Assembly: GCF_022809355.1 (NCBI RefSeq)
Contig: NZ_JAKZMM010000015.1
Coordinates: forward strand, 1-64,000
From: Parabacteroides faecalis
Lineage (GTDB): Bacteria; Bacteroidota; Bacteroidia; Bacteroidales; Tannerellaceae
Direction: 5' to 3'
Length of the DNA: 64,000 nt
A program made the position numbers and the translations under genes. Positions 35,897 to 45,326 of this stretch are shown here, piece by piece (positions within the stretch are counted from its first letter, which is position 1; each line of letters begins with the position of its first letter). Below the pieces are notes generated by a model. That model saw nothing but the letters and a program-made list of their open reading frames with translations, had not been told where the DNA came from and ran no database searches.

Positions 35897-36385
35897 TCAA
35901 TACTCCTCTATCTCAACTCTACCGTCCTTGCCGCTTAAGTTTACAGTGAATTTACGCGTCGTTCCATCCTTGTCGATATATGAGAAACCATTGTTGGGTA
36001 TGCTGCCAAAGAAAGTCATAATCACCATGATGGGGCATTCTGGTAACAGCTCAAACTGTTCGTAAAGCGTTTCTTCGTGGAACGAGATTCTGCCGTTGTC
36101 GTCTATTTCGCACTCGCTGAGTTTGAGTACCTTGAAATCCTTTATCACGGTAGTGGTTGAGAACAGAACTTTCACGTACGAATCGGCCGCTCTCGCATTG
36201 AATACGTGGTATTCCTTGATTTCCATGAGAAAAAACTCGTCGACAGAACGAACGTATACAGGAGCTGGAATCCCTTTTACAGGCGTTCTGGCTACGGTAC
36301 TTTGAATACTGTCGGCAAAAGATATTGCCGCTAACAACAAAACAAAAACTCTGAATAAGTAATAAGTGTTGCTGTTTTCGCACAT
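35897..36385 (-). CDS. Exported hypothetical protein of the TMEM43 locus
   Basis: A 162-residue protein beginning MCENSNTYYLFRVFVLLLAA, a signal peptide or anchor. The mature part is beta-rich with no recognised domain (VYVRSVDEFFLMEIKEYHVF). A longer frame from 36445 would place the hydrophobic stretch deeper, so the ATG at 36385 is preferred. It lies 78 bp after the TMEM43-like gene on the same strand and is probably the last gene of that unit. Function unknown. Confidence 0.65.
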   Translation of the reverse strand: MCENSNTYYLFRVFVLLLAAISFADSIQSTVARTPVKGIPAPVYVRSVDEFFLMEIKEYHVFNARAADSYVKVLFSTTTVIKDFKVLKLSECEIDDNGRISFHEETLYEQFELLPECPIMVIMTFFGSIPNNGFSYIDKDGTTRKFTVNLSGKDGRVEIEEY

Positions 36386-36463
36386 GGTAGACTGCCCATT
36401 GTAAAGGCGTGGATCTGTTCCAAAACTGCTCATAAAAGCTTTCATTCCTATTATTCCTTACAT

Positions 36464-37783
36464 CTACACGTTTGACACTTCGGCTTTTTTATTATCTTTT
36501 CCTTTTTTCACAAGGAACACTATGAGGGCAACGATAGCCGCCAACAGTACTCCGGCAATGACAGGACGATAAAACAGCCATGCCATGGCAATTATGAGAA
36601 GCGACCATGCCAATCCCAATACTTTACATATCAAGCCGACACCAAGTCCGACAATATCGGCCATGAATGGCAGGACTTTCAACAAATCTACCAAGATACC
36701 GAAAATCCCCTTAAATCCAGTGACTACCAAGAACAGACCTATGAAACGTAGTATCCAAGTCATGAAGCTATTACTCTTATGCTGGTTTTCGAACATATTT
36801 TCCATACTTACGGCTCCTGACGTGAGTACTGACAATGTCTTACCATTTTTTGCGACATACGACTGCAGTTTGTCTCCATTTACCACGGCTATGACTGATG
36901 CCTCTCCGGGCATTACTTTTGTAAAGGTGACAGACATATCTCCGATTTGCGGATTGTTGGGATTCTTTCCGAAATAAAGCACGTTGCCATTGACATGGAC
37001 ATAATCGAACTTCTGTTTGGCTATCTGTTCTGTTTCCGCAGTTGCGACAGCCTCTACCTTTGCAGAGTCTCCTTTGGCAGCAGCAGGAGTTTCATCGGTA
37101 ACGGCGGCTGTATTGTTTACTGTGGGTGCAGCCATGCTTTCGAAAACCTTCTTGACATCCCTGTTCCAGTCGCTTAGTTGCTCTTGGCTGAAACTCAGGT
37201 TCATCGGGGCTGTACCGGAAATGGAACGAATCAGATCCTTAGGCAGTTTGTATGCTCCGAATGTTACATTTTCTGCCATATAACTTTGGTCTTCGATATT
37301 CATCACTACAAAGTTCCTGTTTTGATAATCCGGATCGCTGAACTCTTGAGAATTGACGGGACTTCCATTCCATTCCTTCTCATAGTAGTAGGTTGTTACT
37401 TCTTCCTTGCTTCCTCCAATTTTATCTTTTGTCTCGGTCTTTGAATGCTCTACCCATTGATAGTATTGTACGCTACGGTCAAGTTTTATCGCTACGCTTC
37501 CTATACCGAAAGTCGCGTCGCAGAGAGAATCCTTTGTTTGGGTGAAAGCTATGGCATGAATGAGTTTTCCATTTAAGGACGGGTCGGCATTCGATACGTC
37601 ATCCACATGTACTGCGACTCCTTGTGCTTCCTCCAGCATTTGGGTTGTCTTCACGGCACGTCCTTCGTTCCACCACAATAAAACCGTACCGCCCAGTAAC
37701 ATCAGGAATCCGGTTCCGATACCTCTTATGGAATTAGACAACCGGGTTCTATATCCTGTTGTTTTTGTTTCCTGATAAGCCAT
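36464..37783 (-). CDS. TMEM43-family membrane protein
   Basis: A 439-residue protein with the architecture of TMEM43/LUMA. One N-terminal membrane segment (GIGTGFLMLLGGTVLLWWNE, about 22-41) contains the family's WWNEGRA signature. A long extracytoplasmic region (about 45-335) follows, with a low-complexity Ala/Thr/Glu linker in the middle. Three or four C-terminal membrane segments end in a lysine-rich tail. TMEM43 in eukaryotes sits in the inner nuclear membrane; bacterial homologues have no established function. Confidence 0.85.
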   Translation of the reverse strand: MAYQETKTTGYRTRLSNSIRGIGTGFLMLLGGTVLLWWNEGRAVKTTQMLEEAQGVAVHVDDVSNADPSLNGKLIHAIAFTQTKDSLCDATFGIGSVAIKLDRSVQYYQWVEHSKTETKDKIGGSKEEVTTYYYEKEWNGSPVNSQEFSDPDYQNRNFVVMNIEDQSYMAENVTFGAYKLPKDLIRSISGTAPMNLSFSQEQLSDWNRDVKKVFESMAAPTVNNTAAVTDETPAAAKGDSAKVEAVATAETEQIAKQKFDYVHVNGNVLYFGKNPNNPQIGDMSVTFTKVMPGEASVIAVVNGDKLQSYVAKNGKTLSVLTSGAVSMENMFENQHKSNSFMTWILRFIGLFLVVTGFKGIFGILVDLLKVLPFMADIVGLGVGLICKVLGLAWSLLIIAMAWLFYRPVIAGVLLAAIVALIVFLVKKGKDNKKAEVSNV

Positions 37784-37836
37784 AATATTACAGAATTTAT
37801 ATTCTTTATTTTTAGTCTGTTATTCGTATTTTGCTG

Positions 37837-39264
37837 TCATTCAGGGAGCTGTGCTCCATATCCGGGTTCCGCGCCGAACAGCTGTACTGCCTTGTCGAAA
37901 TTGTAGCGGTTGCCGAACATTGTCACGCGGGTGGTCATTGTGCCCTGTTTATTCAATCCGAGAGCCTCTCTGAAAAGGTTTGCTGCGGAATTAGGATCAT
38001 AACTTTCTGTAGTTATTATTTCCAGAGATGCATATCCTTTCAAATATGCCTGGTCAATAACATCTTTGAACTTGCTTGTACTTGGAAGTTCCCTGTTGTT
38101 TTCGTATTTGGTCAGCATTTCAACTTCATCGAAGCGTTTTCCAGGCACGTAAAGCCATTTGCCTCCGCTGTTTGCCGCCATGACCAAATCGCCTCTGTTC
38201 ATAAAGAAGAGGTTGTCGTATGCGGAACAGATTTTGCGTTTGTCGGCAGGAAGGTTAGAATCATCCCATCCGCCATCGAGCGCACCGTAGTTGTTGCATC
38301 CGAATATGTTATGGTGTACATTATGGTCGGCTCCATTCTTGAACCGGTATCCGTAGCCCATACTTTCCATTTCTTTTGTTGTAGGCCATGAGAACAGTAC
38401 AGTGTTGTGATGGAAATCAACCGTAGACTGATGAGCGCCTGTATTCTGGTTCAAGCCTCCGTTAATCTCGCAGGAAGCATACAGATTGGACACAAATACA
38501 TTATTATATATTTCCCAATCGCCCCCCATGTTTGTCATGATGATGGCGTTGAACGAGGCATTAAGGAACATGCAGTTGCGGATAACAAGTTTTCCAGCCA
38601 TTTTTCCGCCAATCAGGCGTATGGTTTTGTTGGGCGGATTCCCCACCGGCATGATACGTCCGGTCTCGCATCCTTCCGGACAGCCGAAACGCGCGTCTGT
38701 AGGGTCTGCCTTGGCATATTCGTGTACCAATCCCAGATCGAAGAACAATCCGTCAATAATCATCTGCGCATTTTTGTTTGCTGTAGACTCAATCATCAGA
38801 AGTCCCTGACCTATTGTACCTCTTTGTTCAACCGAAGGCTGAATGCGAGTAATATGTTTTATAGGGTTGCGTTCTGTGAAATCATCATTCCATCCCCCTT
38901 CAAGGCTGACGTATTTTCCTTTTATCTGAATCCATCCACGATCTAGGTTGCCGAGATAATTACCCTGTGCTATACGGATTATATCTCCATCAGCCGCTTT
39001 GTCAACGGCTTTCTGTATATCCTTCATCGGAGCGTCTTTTGTTCCCTCCGCTCTCGCGCTTCCCCTTTCAATGCTCACATATAAGACATTAATTGTAGTA
39101 CTAAGAGTTTTACTTGTTACATTTTCTGCAACCATATTTGTTTTTTCTGCTACTGTTTTTTTTGCCCGTTGTAGGAAATTACCTACTTGTGCTTCAGCAA
39201 CTAAACCTATGGCAAGCAATATTGCTGCCATCAATACATGTCTTCTAAAATCTTTTATCCTCAT
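37837..39264 (-). CDS. Exported right-handed beta-helix protein
   Basis: A 475-residue protein with a signal peptide (HVLMAAILLAIGLVAEA). A helical linker is followed by DUF1565-like and parallel beta-helix sequence from about residue 65. DAPMKDIQKAVDKAADGDII and RIAQGNYLGNLDRG mark the start of the coil, and later rungs include VIRNCMFLNASFNAIIM and FHHNTVLFSW. No catalytic residues are obvious; such folds act as polysaccharide-active enzymes or surface scaffolds. It is 53 bp upstream of the TMEM43-like gene, probably in one operon. Confidence 0.82.
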   Translation of the reverse strand: MRIKDFRRHVLMAAILLAIGLVAEAQVGNFLQRAKKTVAEKTNMVAENVTSKTLSTTINVLYVSIERGSARAEGTKDAPMKDIQKAVDKAADGDIIRIAQGNYLGNLDRGWIQIKGKYVSLEGGWNDDFTERNPIKHITRIQPSVEQRGTIGQGLLMIESTANKNAQMIIDGLFFDLGLVHEYAKADPTDARFGCPEGCETGRIMPVGNPPNKTIRLIGGKMAGKLVIRNCMFLNASFNAIIMTNMGGDWEIYNNVFVSNLYASCEINGGLNQNTGAHQSTVDFHHNTVLFSWPTTKEMESMGYGYRFKNGADHNVHHNIFGCNNYGALDGGWDDSNLPADKRKICSAYDNLFFMNRGDLVMAANSGGKWLYVPGKRFDEVEMLTKYENNRELPSTSKFKDVIDQAYLKGYASLEIITTESYDPNSAANLFREALGLNKQGTMTTRVTMFGNRYNFDKAVQLFGAEPGYGAQLPE

Positions 39265-39544
39265 CTCATTTTGTTTTATGGGTTATTATTAGCCTACGCT
39301 TGGTTCTTGTACATAGATACGTTTCCCGATTCATGGTATAACGTACAATTCCTTTATAAGCATGGAGTTTAAATTCCGTTTGTGTCACTTCGTCAAAACA
39401 TTCCTGACCGTTATTCTTATTGGGTCGGGTCCCTTAGCATGGCTCTGGGAAAACAGAGCCATAGTAAAGAGAGCTAAAAGATTGTCCCGTGGAAATATCC
39501 ATTTTGCCATAAATTTAGATTTAATGAAAAACACGACTTTTTTA

Positions 39545-39919
39545 TCAGGCTGGATTGCCAAAACGGTTCGCGACTTTCTCGCCTTCTTTTATCAGCAGAA
39601 TAAGAAACCAGATAGAACCTATAAGAGGTATTAGATTAATAAATATCCATTCTCCTCCTTTGCCTATATCGTGAAGCCTACGCACGCTGACAGCCAATGT
39701 AGGTACAAGCAGTCCCAATATGATAATTACTTGCAGTACTAAAATGATATAATAAAGGAAAGAGATACTTGCCACAAGGTTCATCAAGATAGAGAAGACA
39801 GCCCCAATGATGAAATAGACCAAATAAAACATCCAAAATTCACTTCTACCGGCACGTCCTTTGAACTGGGCATACTTGCCAAGGATAATCTCCATGAAAT
39901 TTGAAATAATAGCTCCCAT
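39545..39919 (-). CDS. DUF805 membrane protein
   Basis: A 124-residue protein with about four membrane segments and the DUF805 signatures KYAQFKGRAGRSEFWMFYL at the start and SVRRLHDIGKGGEW in the third quarter. The family is widespread and uncharacterised. It is flanked by the hybrid regulator and the beta-helix gene, all minus strand. The gap after it (39265-39544) holds a small hairpin (39439-39462, arms ATGGCTCTG/CAGAGCCAT) and no convincing gene. Confidence 0.88.
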   Translation of the reverse strand: MGAIISNFMEIILGKYAQFKGRAGRSEFWMFYLVYFIIGAVFSILMNLVASISFLYYIILVLQVIIILGLLVPTLAVSVRRLHDIGKGGEWIFINLIPLIGSIWFLILLIKEGEKVANRFGNPA

Positions 39920-40158
39920 AGTCTTTAAATTTTAAATTAATAAATCATGTTATCTATATAATTGATGTCTGAAGCAAATATATCAGTATTTATTACCTTC
40001 AGTTAGGAATATTAGATCAAAAATCGGTATTATTAAACCTTTTTTCTGTGGTACAATCAGGATTTTTTGAATATAAAATGGGTGTATATTTTTTGATTTA
40101 CAATGTTTTAATTGTCCTGTTTTCTCTCTCAAAAGCAGAATGGTTTTTTGTAGATATT

Positions 40159-42966
40159 CTACAATTTAGGAGTTTTTCTGTATTGACTGGGTGTGACATT
40201 GAACATTTGTTTAAAGACACGTGTAAAATAACTGGTATCTTCAAAACCACAAGTCGTGGCGATATCTCCGATGGCTTGTTCTGTAGAAGCTAGCAGACGT
40301 TTGGCTTTTTCCATCCGAATCTGAAGAATGTAAGTGGTAGCTGTATAGTCGGCAATCGAACGGATTTTCCGATTCAATTGCGTTCTACTCATACACATTT
40401 TGTCGGCAATAAAATCTGCGTTCAAATCTTTGTCCGCTAAATGGCTATGTATAATTGATGTTAGTCGATTCAGGAAATCACGGTCTCTAGATGATAATTC
40501 CACATTTTGAGCAGAACCTTCTTGTAAGGCCTTAGAGAATTTGTCTCGCAATTGCCGGCGCTGCTCCAACAATTTTTCGACACGCACAAGTAACTCTTCT
40601 GCATTGAAAGGCTTGATCAAGTATGCGTCCGCTCCTTCTTCCAAACCTCGTATGCGGTCCGCGTCACTGCTTTTCGCTGTGATGATAATGATAGGGATGT
40701 GGTTCAATATCTCAGACTGCCGGATTTCATGGCAGAGCATATAGCCATCCATGCCTGGCATCATCAGGTCTGTCAGGATAAGGTCGGGCATGTAATTTTT
40801 CGCTTTATCAATGCCTTCTTTGCCGTCAGAAGCATAATTAAGATGGTATTTCCCCTTTAGTAGGGTGCTGATGTAAAATGAAATATCCAGATTGTCCTCC
40901 ACAATCAGTATGGAAGGACTAAGACTATTTTCAGCGACATTATTCTTAACCTGAATCTTTTCCAGATCATTCTTTCCACGAATTCGTTCTGTAACGTTGG
41001 TAGCATCGATCCATGGAAGTCTCTCTATCGAATCTTGATCAAGTGGTATATAGACTGAAAAAACAACCCCTTCACCTTTCTTGTTGTAAACTTTGATGTT
41101 TCCGTTCATACTTTCCACCATCTGGCGTGTGTAGGGAAGTCCTATACCTGTTCCTATCTGCTTCTCGTTGTTTGAACCTTGGTAAAACGTATCGAACAAC
41201 CGTGGCATTTCCTCTTCGGGAATCTCATTTCCGGTATTGAAAACCTGCAACCTCAACAATGATTTATCTTTTTTCATTTCTATCCTGATAATTCCATTGG
41301 CAGGCGTATATTTCAGTGCATTTGAAAGCAGATTGCGCATTATTTTATTAAAATACTCAGGTATAAAATCCATCTCGATGGTATTCGATTCCGGAATGAA
41401 CAGCAAATTAATGTACTGCGAACAGGCATATTCGCGATAACTGTCAAGAGTCATGCGTATGAATGCGACAATATTTCCCCGATACCACTGTTTACGATCA
41501 GCCTTTGCCATAAGTTTTGACATGTCCAGCAATTGATTTACCAATTCCAGCAAATTGTTGCCCTGCCGTTGAATGGAGTTAAGGTAACGTTCCGTCTCGT
41601 CTTTAGATACATCGTTATTCCGCATTTGCTCCACCAATCCCAGGATTACGGTGAGCGGTGTACGGAACTCATGTGTGATATTGGTGAAGAATCCGGTACG
41701 TATCTGTTCTACCTGTCGTAAAGTACGGTTTGTTTTTGACCTCATCCGCAAAGCATACCAAAGGAATGCTATGGCCGAACAAGTCATCAAAAGAATCAGA
41801 ATGCTCACAGTTAGGATGATTCGCTTGTTGCGTTGTTCCTCAATGAAATTCTTTTTAACCAAATCAATTTCCTGTGCGTTTTTTTCTATTTCGTATTTAA
41901 TTCTCAGATTTTGGAGATGATTGATGCTTTCCTCATTTTTCACGCTGTCAGCATATGCCTGGCTCTGTATGTAACTTTCCAAAGCTCTTTTGCAGTCGTT
42001 TTGCCCTAAAAAGTATATATAATCCAGCTTATGGATCGCACTCAGATGTTCAAATGAATTAATGTCCCGTGCCGTTTTCCTTGCCTGCGACAAATAAGTT
42101 TGTGCTAGGGCAGGGTTGTTAAGTTTGAGAAGTACACGTGCCATCGAAATACATGACTCCAACCAATGCCAATGGTCGCTTTTCCCTTTCATTATGTCAT
42201 AGGCTTTGTGGTAGTTGGCTAGAGCTTCATCAAGTTCACCTTTTTTTTCGTGAAGGTTTCCGAAATGGTTATAGCAAAGGGATATTCCTAAATCGGATTT
42301 AGCCTGCTGATTGTATGACAAAGATTGCTTGAAATAGATATAAGCCGAGTCGTATTCTTCACGGCTTTCAAATATAAAACCTAAGTTGGCCGTGTTGATT
42401 GCCTGTCCCAATGCGCTGTTCAATTCCTTTTCTCCGGCTAAGGAATTACGGAAAACTCTTTCAGCCGCATTATTATTCCCCAAGGAGAGATAAATATTCC
42501 CGATTCCATTCATGGCAACCAACCGGTTTTTCTTGATGTCATACGTTCTTCCCTTCATTTTCTCTATCAGGCCCAATGCCCTGAAATGGTATTCGGAAGC
42601 TTCGGTCAATATCCCGATACGCCGGTAGTTGGTTCCAAGATTATTCAGCGCCTTCACGATTTCAAGCGTGTCATTCATCTGAGTAGCCATCTCCAGACCT
42701 CTTTTATGATATTGAATGGCATCGTCAAAAGAGGCATTTTCACGATATACTTTTCCTAATTGTCCGTACGTGGCAACCTGCCCGTACATATTGTTTGCTA
42801 CTTTAAAAGAATCAAGAAAGATCAATAAAGAATCTGTGTTACAATTTTTTTGTAAAATCGAATCAATTTCTTTTCTAGCCTCTTCCGAATACAGAGGCGA
42901 ATCACTCTTCCGGCAAGCGAATAATATTGAGAGTCCTGTAATAAGGATATATAGATATGTTTTCAT
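40159..42966 (-). CDS. Hybrid two-component regulator with TPR sensor and AraC output
   Basis: A 935-residue one-protein phosphorelay. A lipoprotein-like or anchor signal (MKTYLYILITGLSILFAC) precedes at least six TPR repeats (about 60-350, e.g. ALNNLGTNYRRIGILTEASE). A membrane segment follows (about 375-398, LTVSILILLMTCSAIAFLWY), then HisKA with ITHEFRTPLTV, an HATPase, a receiver (ILIVEDNLDI, phospho-acceptor in ILTDLMMPGMDGY) and a C-terminal AraC domain (GFEDTSYFTRVFKQMFNVTP). Classical Bacteroides HTCS use a periplasmic propeller; here TPRs replace it. Targets are probably the neighbouring island genes (inference). Confidence 0.93.
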   Translation of the reverse strand: MKTYLYILITGLSILFACRKSDSPLYSEEARKEIDSILQKNCNTDSLLIFLDSFKVANNMYGQVATYGQLGKVYRENASFDDAIQYHKRGLEMATQMNDTLEIVKALNNLGTNYRRIGILTEASEYHFRALGLIEKMKGRTYDIKKNRLVAMNGIGNIYLSLGNNNAAERVFRNSLAGEKELNSALGQAINTANLGFIFESREEYDSAYIYFKQSLSYNQQAKSDLGISLCYNHFGNLHEKKGELDEALANYHKAYDIMKGKSDHWHWLESCISMARVLLKLNNPALAQTYLSQARKTARDINSFEHLSAIHKLDYIYFLGQNDCKRALESYIQSQAYADSVKNEESINHLQNLRIKYEIEKNAQEIDLVKKNFIEEQRNKRIILTVSILILLMTCSAIAFLWYALRMRSKTNRTLRQVEQIRTGFFTNITHEFRTPLTVILGLVEQMRNNDVSKDETERYLNSIQRQGNNLLELVNQLLDMSKLMAKADRKQWYRGNIVAFIRMTLDSYREYACSQYINLLFIPESNTIEMDFIPEYFNKIMRNLLSNALKYTPANGIIRIEMKKDKSLLRLQVFNTGNEIPEEEMPRLFDTFYQGSNNEKQIGTGIGLPYTRQMVESMNGNIKVYNKKGEGVVFSVYIPLDQDSIERLPWIDATNVTERIRGKNDLEKIQVKNNVAENSLSPSILIVEDNLDISFYISTLLKGKYHLNYASDGKEGIDKAKNYMPDLILTDLMMPGMDGYMLCHEIRQSEILNHIPIIIITAKSSDADRIRGLEEGADAYLIKPFNAEELLVRVEKLLEQRRQLRDKFSKALQEGSAQNVELSSRDRDFLNRLTSIIHSHLADKDLNADFIADKMCMSRTQLNRKIRSIADYTATTYILQIRMEKAKRLLASTEQAIGDIATTCGFEDTSYFTRVFKQMFNVTPSQYRKTPKL

Positions 42967-43191
42967 AAACCGTTCCTGTATTTTTTATACAACTTACATT
43001 CTGACTTGACTTGTAAAGAGCTTCATCGCTCTGTTAATAAAAATCACATATGTTTCTGTTAGCAAAGTTAACATTATATTCTTTGCCTGGCAGGCGTTTA
43101 GTGGGTTACTTCGGAAATTTTTTCCCTTGTTTTTCTGTTTGAATTTGAATTTGTTTCTTAGTTGATACATCTATATCAGGATATTCGATAA

Positions 43192-44172
43192 TTAAAATTG
43201 TTCAAGAATGCTTATTCTTTTTTCAATCGGAGGGTGTGTGTCGAATATACCTCCAAGACTTCCGATAAAACCTACAGCCTGCTTCCCCGGATGCTGAATA
43301 AACAACTGGGCGACATCTTCACGTGTCACTGCCTCAATGTTAGGGTCTTTGGCAATCTTGCGTAGGGCAGAAGCAAGCGCAAGCGGATTCTTTGTCATTT
43401 CAGCTGCTTCGGCATCAGCCAGATATTCCCTTTTTCGTGAAATGGCGAACCTCATCAGTTTAGCAAACAATAAACCTATCAGGGCAACTATGAGTGCCAG
43501 AAGCAGTACTATTATGACAGCTCCATTACTATTACCATCCTTTTTATTGGAACTGCTATCAGAAGAAGAAAATATTGACTCGAATGCTAAACGTGCAATC
43601 ATAGAAAACACACCTACAAACACAATAGAAACAATGAGCAGATGTACATCGTGGTTGCGTATGTGCGACAGTTCGTGCGCAATGACCGCTTCTAACTCAT
43701 CATCTTTTAGTCTATTTATTAACCCTTTCGACAACGTAACCGTATATGTCCGTTCATTGATTCCGCTTGCGAAGGCATTGAGCGACTCGTCATTTATAAT
43801 ATTGATTTTCGGTATCTTCATACCTTGGCTCATGCAAAGATTCTCTACCAGATTGTAGACACGTTTGTTTTTTTTTCTTTCAAGTGTCGTTGCTCCTGTT
43901 GACACTTTTATTATATACGTATTCCAAAAATAGGCTATGGTGAACCATGCGAAAATCACTCCAAGAACATAAGGAACCGAGTTCGAATAAACTGAGTTGA
44001 CGGAAAGCCAGAAGTGCCCCTCTGTCTCAGCTTCTTCAATAAAACCCAGCCATGCGAAAAGAATGAAAAAAATGTACACCACACCTAAGACAAGACATGG
44101 GAACATAAAAAGCAGGAGCGTCGAACGGAAGTCGTTTCTCCTTTTCTGTGTCTGTATCCCGATATATTCCAT
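43192..44172 (-). CDS. M48-family (HtpX-like) membrane metalloprotease
   Basis: A 326-residue zinc protease with two N-terminal membrane segments (about 17-45 and 65-90). The catalytic motif is VIAHELSHIRNHDVHLL (HExxH near residues 167-171), followed by two further membrane segments and the third ligand region REYLADAEAAEMTKNP. HtpX degrades misfolded membrane proteins in enterobacteria. I choose the ATG at MEYIGIQTQ; the longer frame starts with TTG. Neighbouring genes encode other membrane proteins, which would suit a quality-control role (inference). Confidence 0.93.
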   Translation of the reverse strand: MEYIGIQTQKRRNDFRSTLLLFMFPCLVLGVVYIFFILFAWLGFIEEAETEGHFWLSVNSVYSNSVPYVLGVIFAWFTIAYFWNTYIIKVSTGATTLERKKNKRVYNLVENLCMSQGMKIPKINIINDESLNAFASGINERTYTVTLSKGLINRLKDDELEAVIAHELSHIRNHDVHLLIVSIVFVGVFSMIARLAFESIFSSSDSSSNKKDGNSNGAVIIVLLLALIVALIGLLFAKLMRFAISRKREYLADAEAAEMTKNPLALASALRKIAKDPNIEAVTREDVAQLFIQHPGKQAVGFIGSLGGIFDTHPPIEKRISILEQF

Positions 44173-44285
44173 TAAGTAACCGTTCAATAATAATTTTATA
44201 TTTTAGGTTTTACAGTTTGTATAACTTCTTTAACTCCTGAAAGTTGAACTTGAAAAACTTGAAGAGTATAAAAAGTCTATAACTA

Positions 44286-44709
44286 TTATGGGAATCCTTG
44301 TAATTTGAATTCTTTCCAAGTTTCTGCCTTTTGATATGCATCCAATGCTTCAACGGGCACAGATATAAATATATCCGGACTGATATTATAAAAAGGAATG
44401 TTGATATTCTTGGAGGCTCGGCAGCCAATATGGTAATTTGTGTGAGAGCGGAACAATTGTAAAACGCAAACTCACCAATGCTTGTCACACTAAAGTCTGT
44501 ATCATTATAAGTTGCTGTGAATGGGATGGTTACAATACAGAAAGATAGCTGTAATTATTCTCAAGACTTTCTTGCTCAAACGTCACTTCTACGTTTTTTG
44601 AGTCTTTGTCGGTAATATTGTAACATAAATCACCGACTTTGAAATCGTATGCCCATGCACCTGTTACGGATAATAGGGTAATGGCAAAAGTAAGTATTGT
44701 CGTTGTCAT
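44286..44709 (-). pseudogene. Decayed BspA-type leucine-rich-repeat protein
   Basis: Three pieces in different frames read as one broken gene. The N-terminal part starts MTTTILTFAITLLSVTGAWA (signal peptide) with YDFKVGDLCYNIT, ending at a stop after YSYLSVL near 44530. The next frame continues with VTIPFTATYNDTDFSVTSIG and EFAFYNCSALTQITILAAEP. A further shift leads to the typical BspA end, VPVEALDAYQKAETW then KEFKLQGFP and TAA at 44286. Most repeats expected between the ends are missing. BspA proteins are surface adhesins. Sequencing error could mimic the shifts, but two of them plus a large deletion favour real decay. Confidence 0.8.
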
Positions 44710-44740
44710 ATTCCTTCTAAATTTGATTTTGTAATTTACT

Positions 44741-44770
44741 GGCAGCAGCTCCGCCCCAGGAGCTGCTGCC
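44741..44770. other. GC-rich perfect hairpin upstream of the BspA remnant
   Basis: GGCAGCAGCTCC (44741-44752) and GGAGCTGCTGCC (44759-44770) form a 12-bp perfect stem with a six-base loop. No thymine tract follows on either strand. It may be a pause or regulatory structure, or the end of a lost element. An ORF across it lacks support. Confidence 0.5.
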
Positions 44771-44909
44771 ACTATAGCTTCCACTTCCATGGCTGCTGTA
44801 CGATTCCCTTCGGTAAGATCCACCACTATTTTTTATTATACAATATGAGACCATGCTTGTGGTAATTCCGCTTTTTTATTTCATAACTTAATTTATTTAA
44901 CCCCACCTT

Positions 44910-45326
44910 CTATTTAAAGAAGCCGAAAAAGAAAAAGAGAGCAGCATGCTTAGTGGAAACATTTTCGGCTTTCCCGATTGTAATGTTGGACGCATTTTTC
45001 ACACTGCCATTGCTTTCTACTTTTCCAATTTTAATGTTGGACGCGTTTTTTACAGTGCCATCGCTGTCAATGGATCCCAACTGACTGTTGTTTTTGTTCC
45101 ACACTTTCCCGTTACTGTCAATCTTTCCTATTAAGATGTTGCCAGTATTGCGTATTTCTCCTGAGGATGAAATAGACCCAATTTTAATGTTGCCAGCATT
45201 TCTCACTGTCCCGTCACGTTCAATTTTTCCAATAGTAACGTTGGAGTTGTCACGAATAGTTTGTGCACCGGCAAACTGGAAAATACCGATTAGAGCCAGC
45301 ATTGTAATGATTACTCTTGTTCTCAT
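44910..45326 (-). CDS. Secreted 17-residue-repeat beta protein
   Basis: A 138-residue protein with a signal peptide (TRVIITMLALIGIFQFAGAQ). Five tandem 17-residue repeats follow, such as NIKIGSISSSGEIRNTG, NILIGKIDSNGKVWNKN and NIKIGKVESNGSVKNAS, with pattern N-I-x-I-G-x-I-x-S-x-G-x-V-x-N-x-x. The end is hydrophobic (ALFFFFGFFK). Five regular repeats fit a closed five-fold beta propeller-like or solenoid fold; I recall a family called five-fold beta-flower proteins but cannot confirm membership. I choose the ATG before the signal peptide. Function unknown. Confidence 0.75.
   Translation of the reverse strand: MRTRVIITMLALIGIFQFAGAQTIRDNSNVTIGKIERDGTVRNAGNIKIGSISSSGEIRNTGNILIGKIDSNGKVWNKNNSQLGSIDSDGTVKNASNIKIGKVESNGSVKNASNITIGKAENVSTKHAALFFFFGFFK

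Noticed and set aside
39362-39634. Plus-strand 90-residue ORF as a gene
   Set aside because: It overlaps the DUF805 gene on the other strand, shows no recognisable domain and has no promoter; probably chance.
44710-44826. N-terminal extension of the BspA remnant
   Set aside because: It crosses the GC hairpin and lacks a signal peptide; the internal ATG at 44709 begins a good signal peptide.
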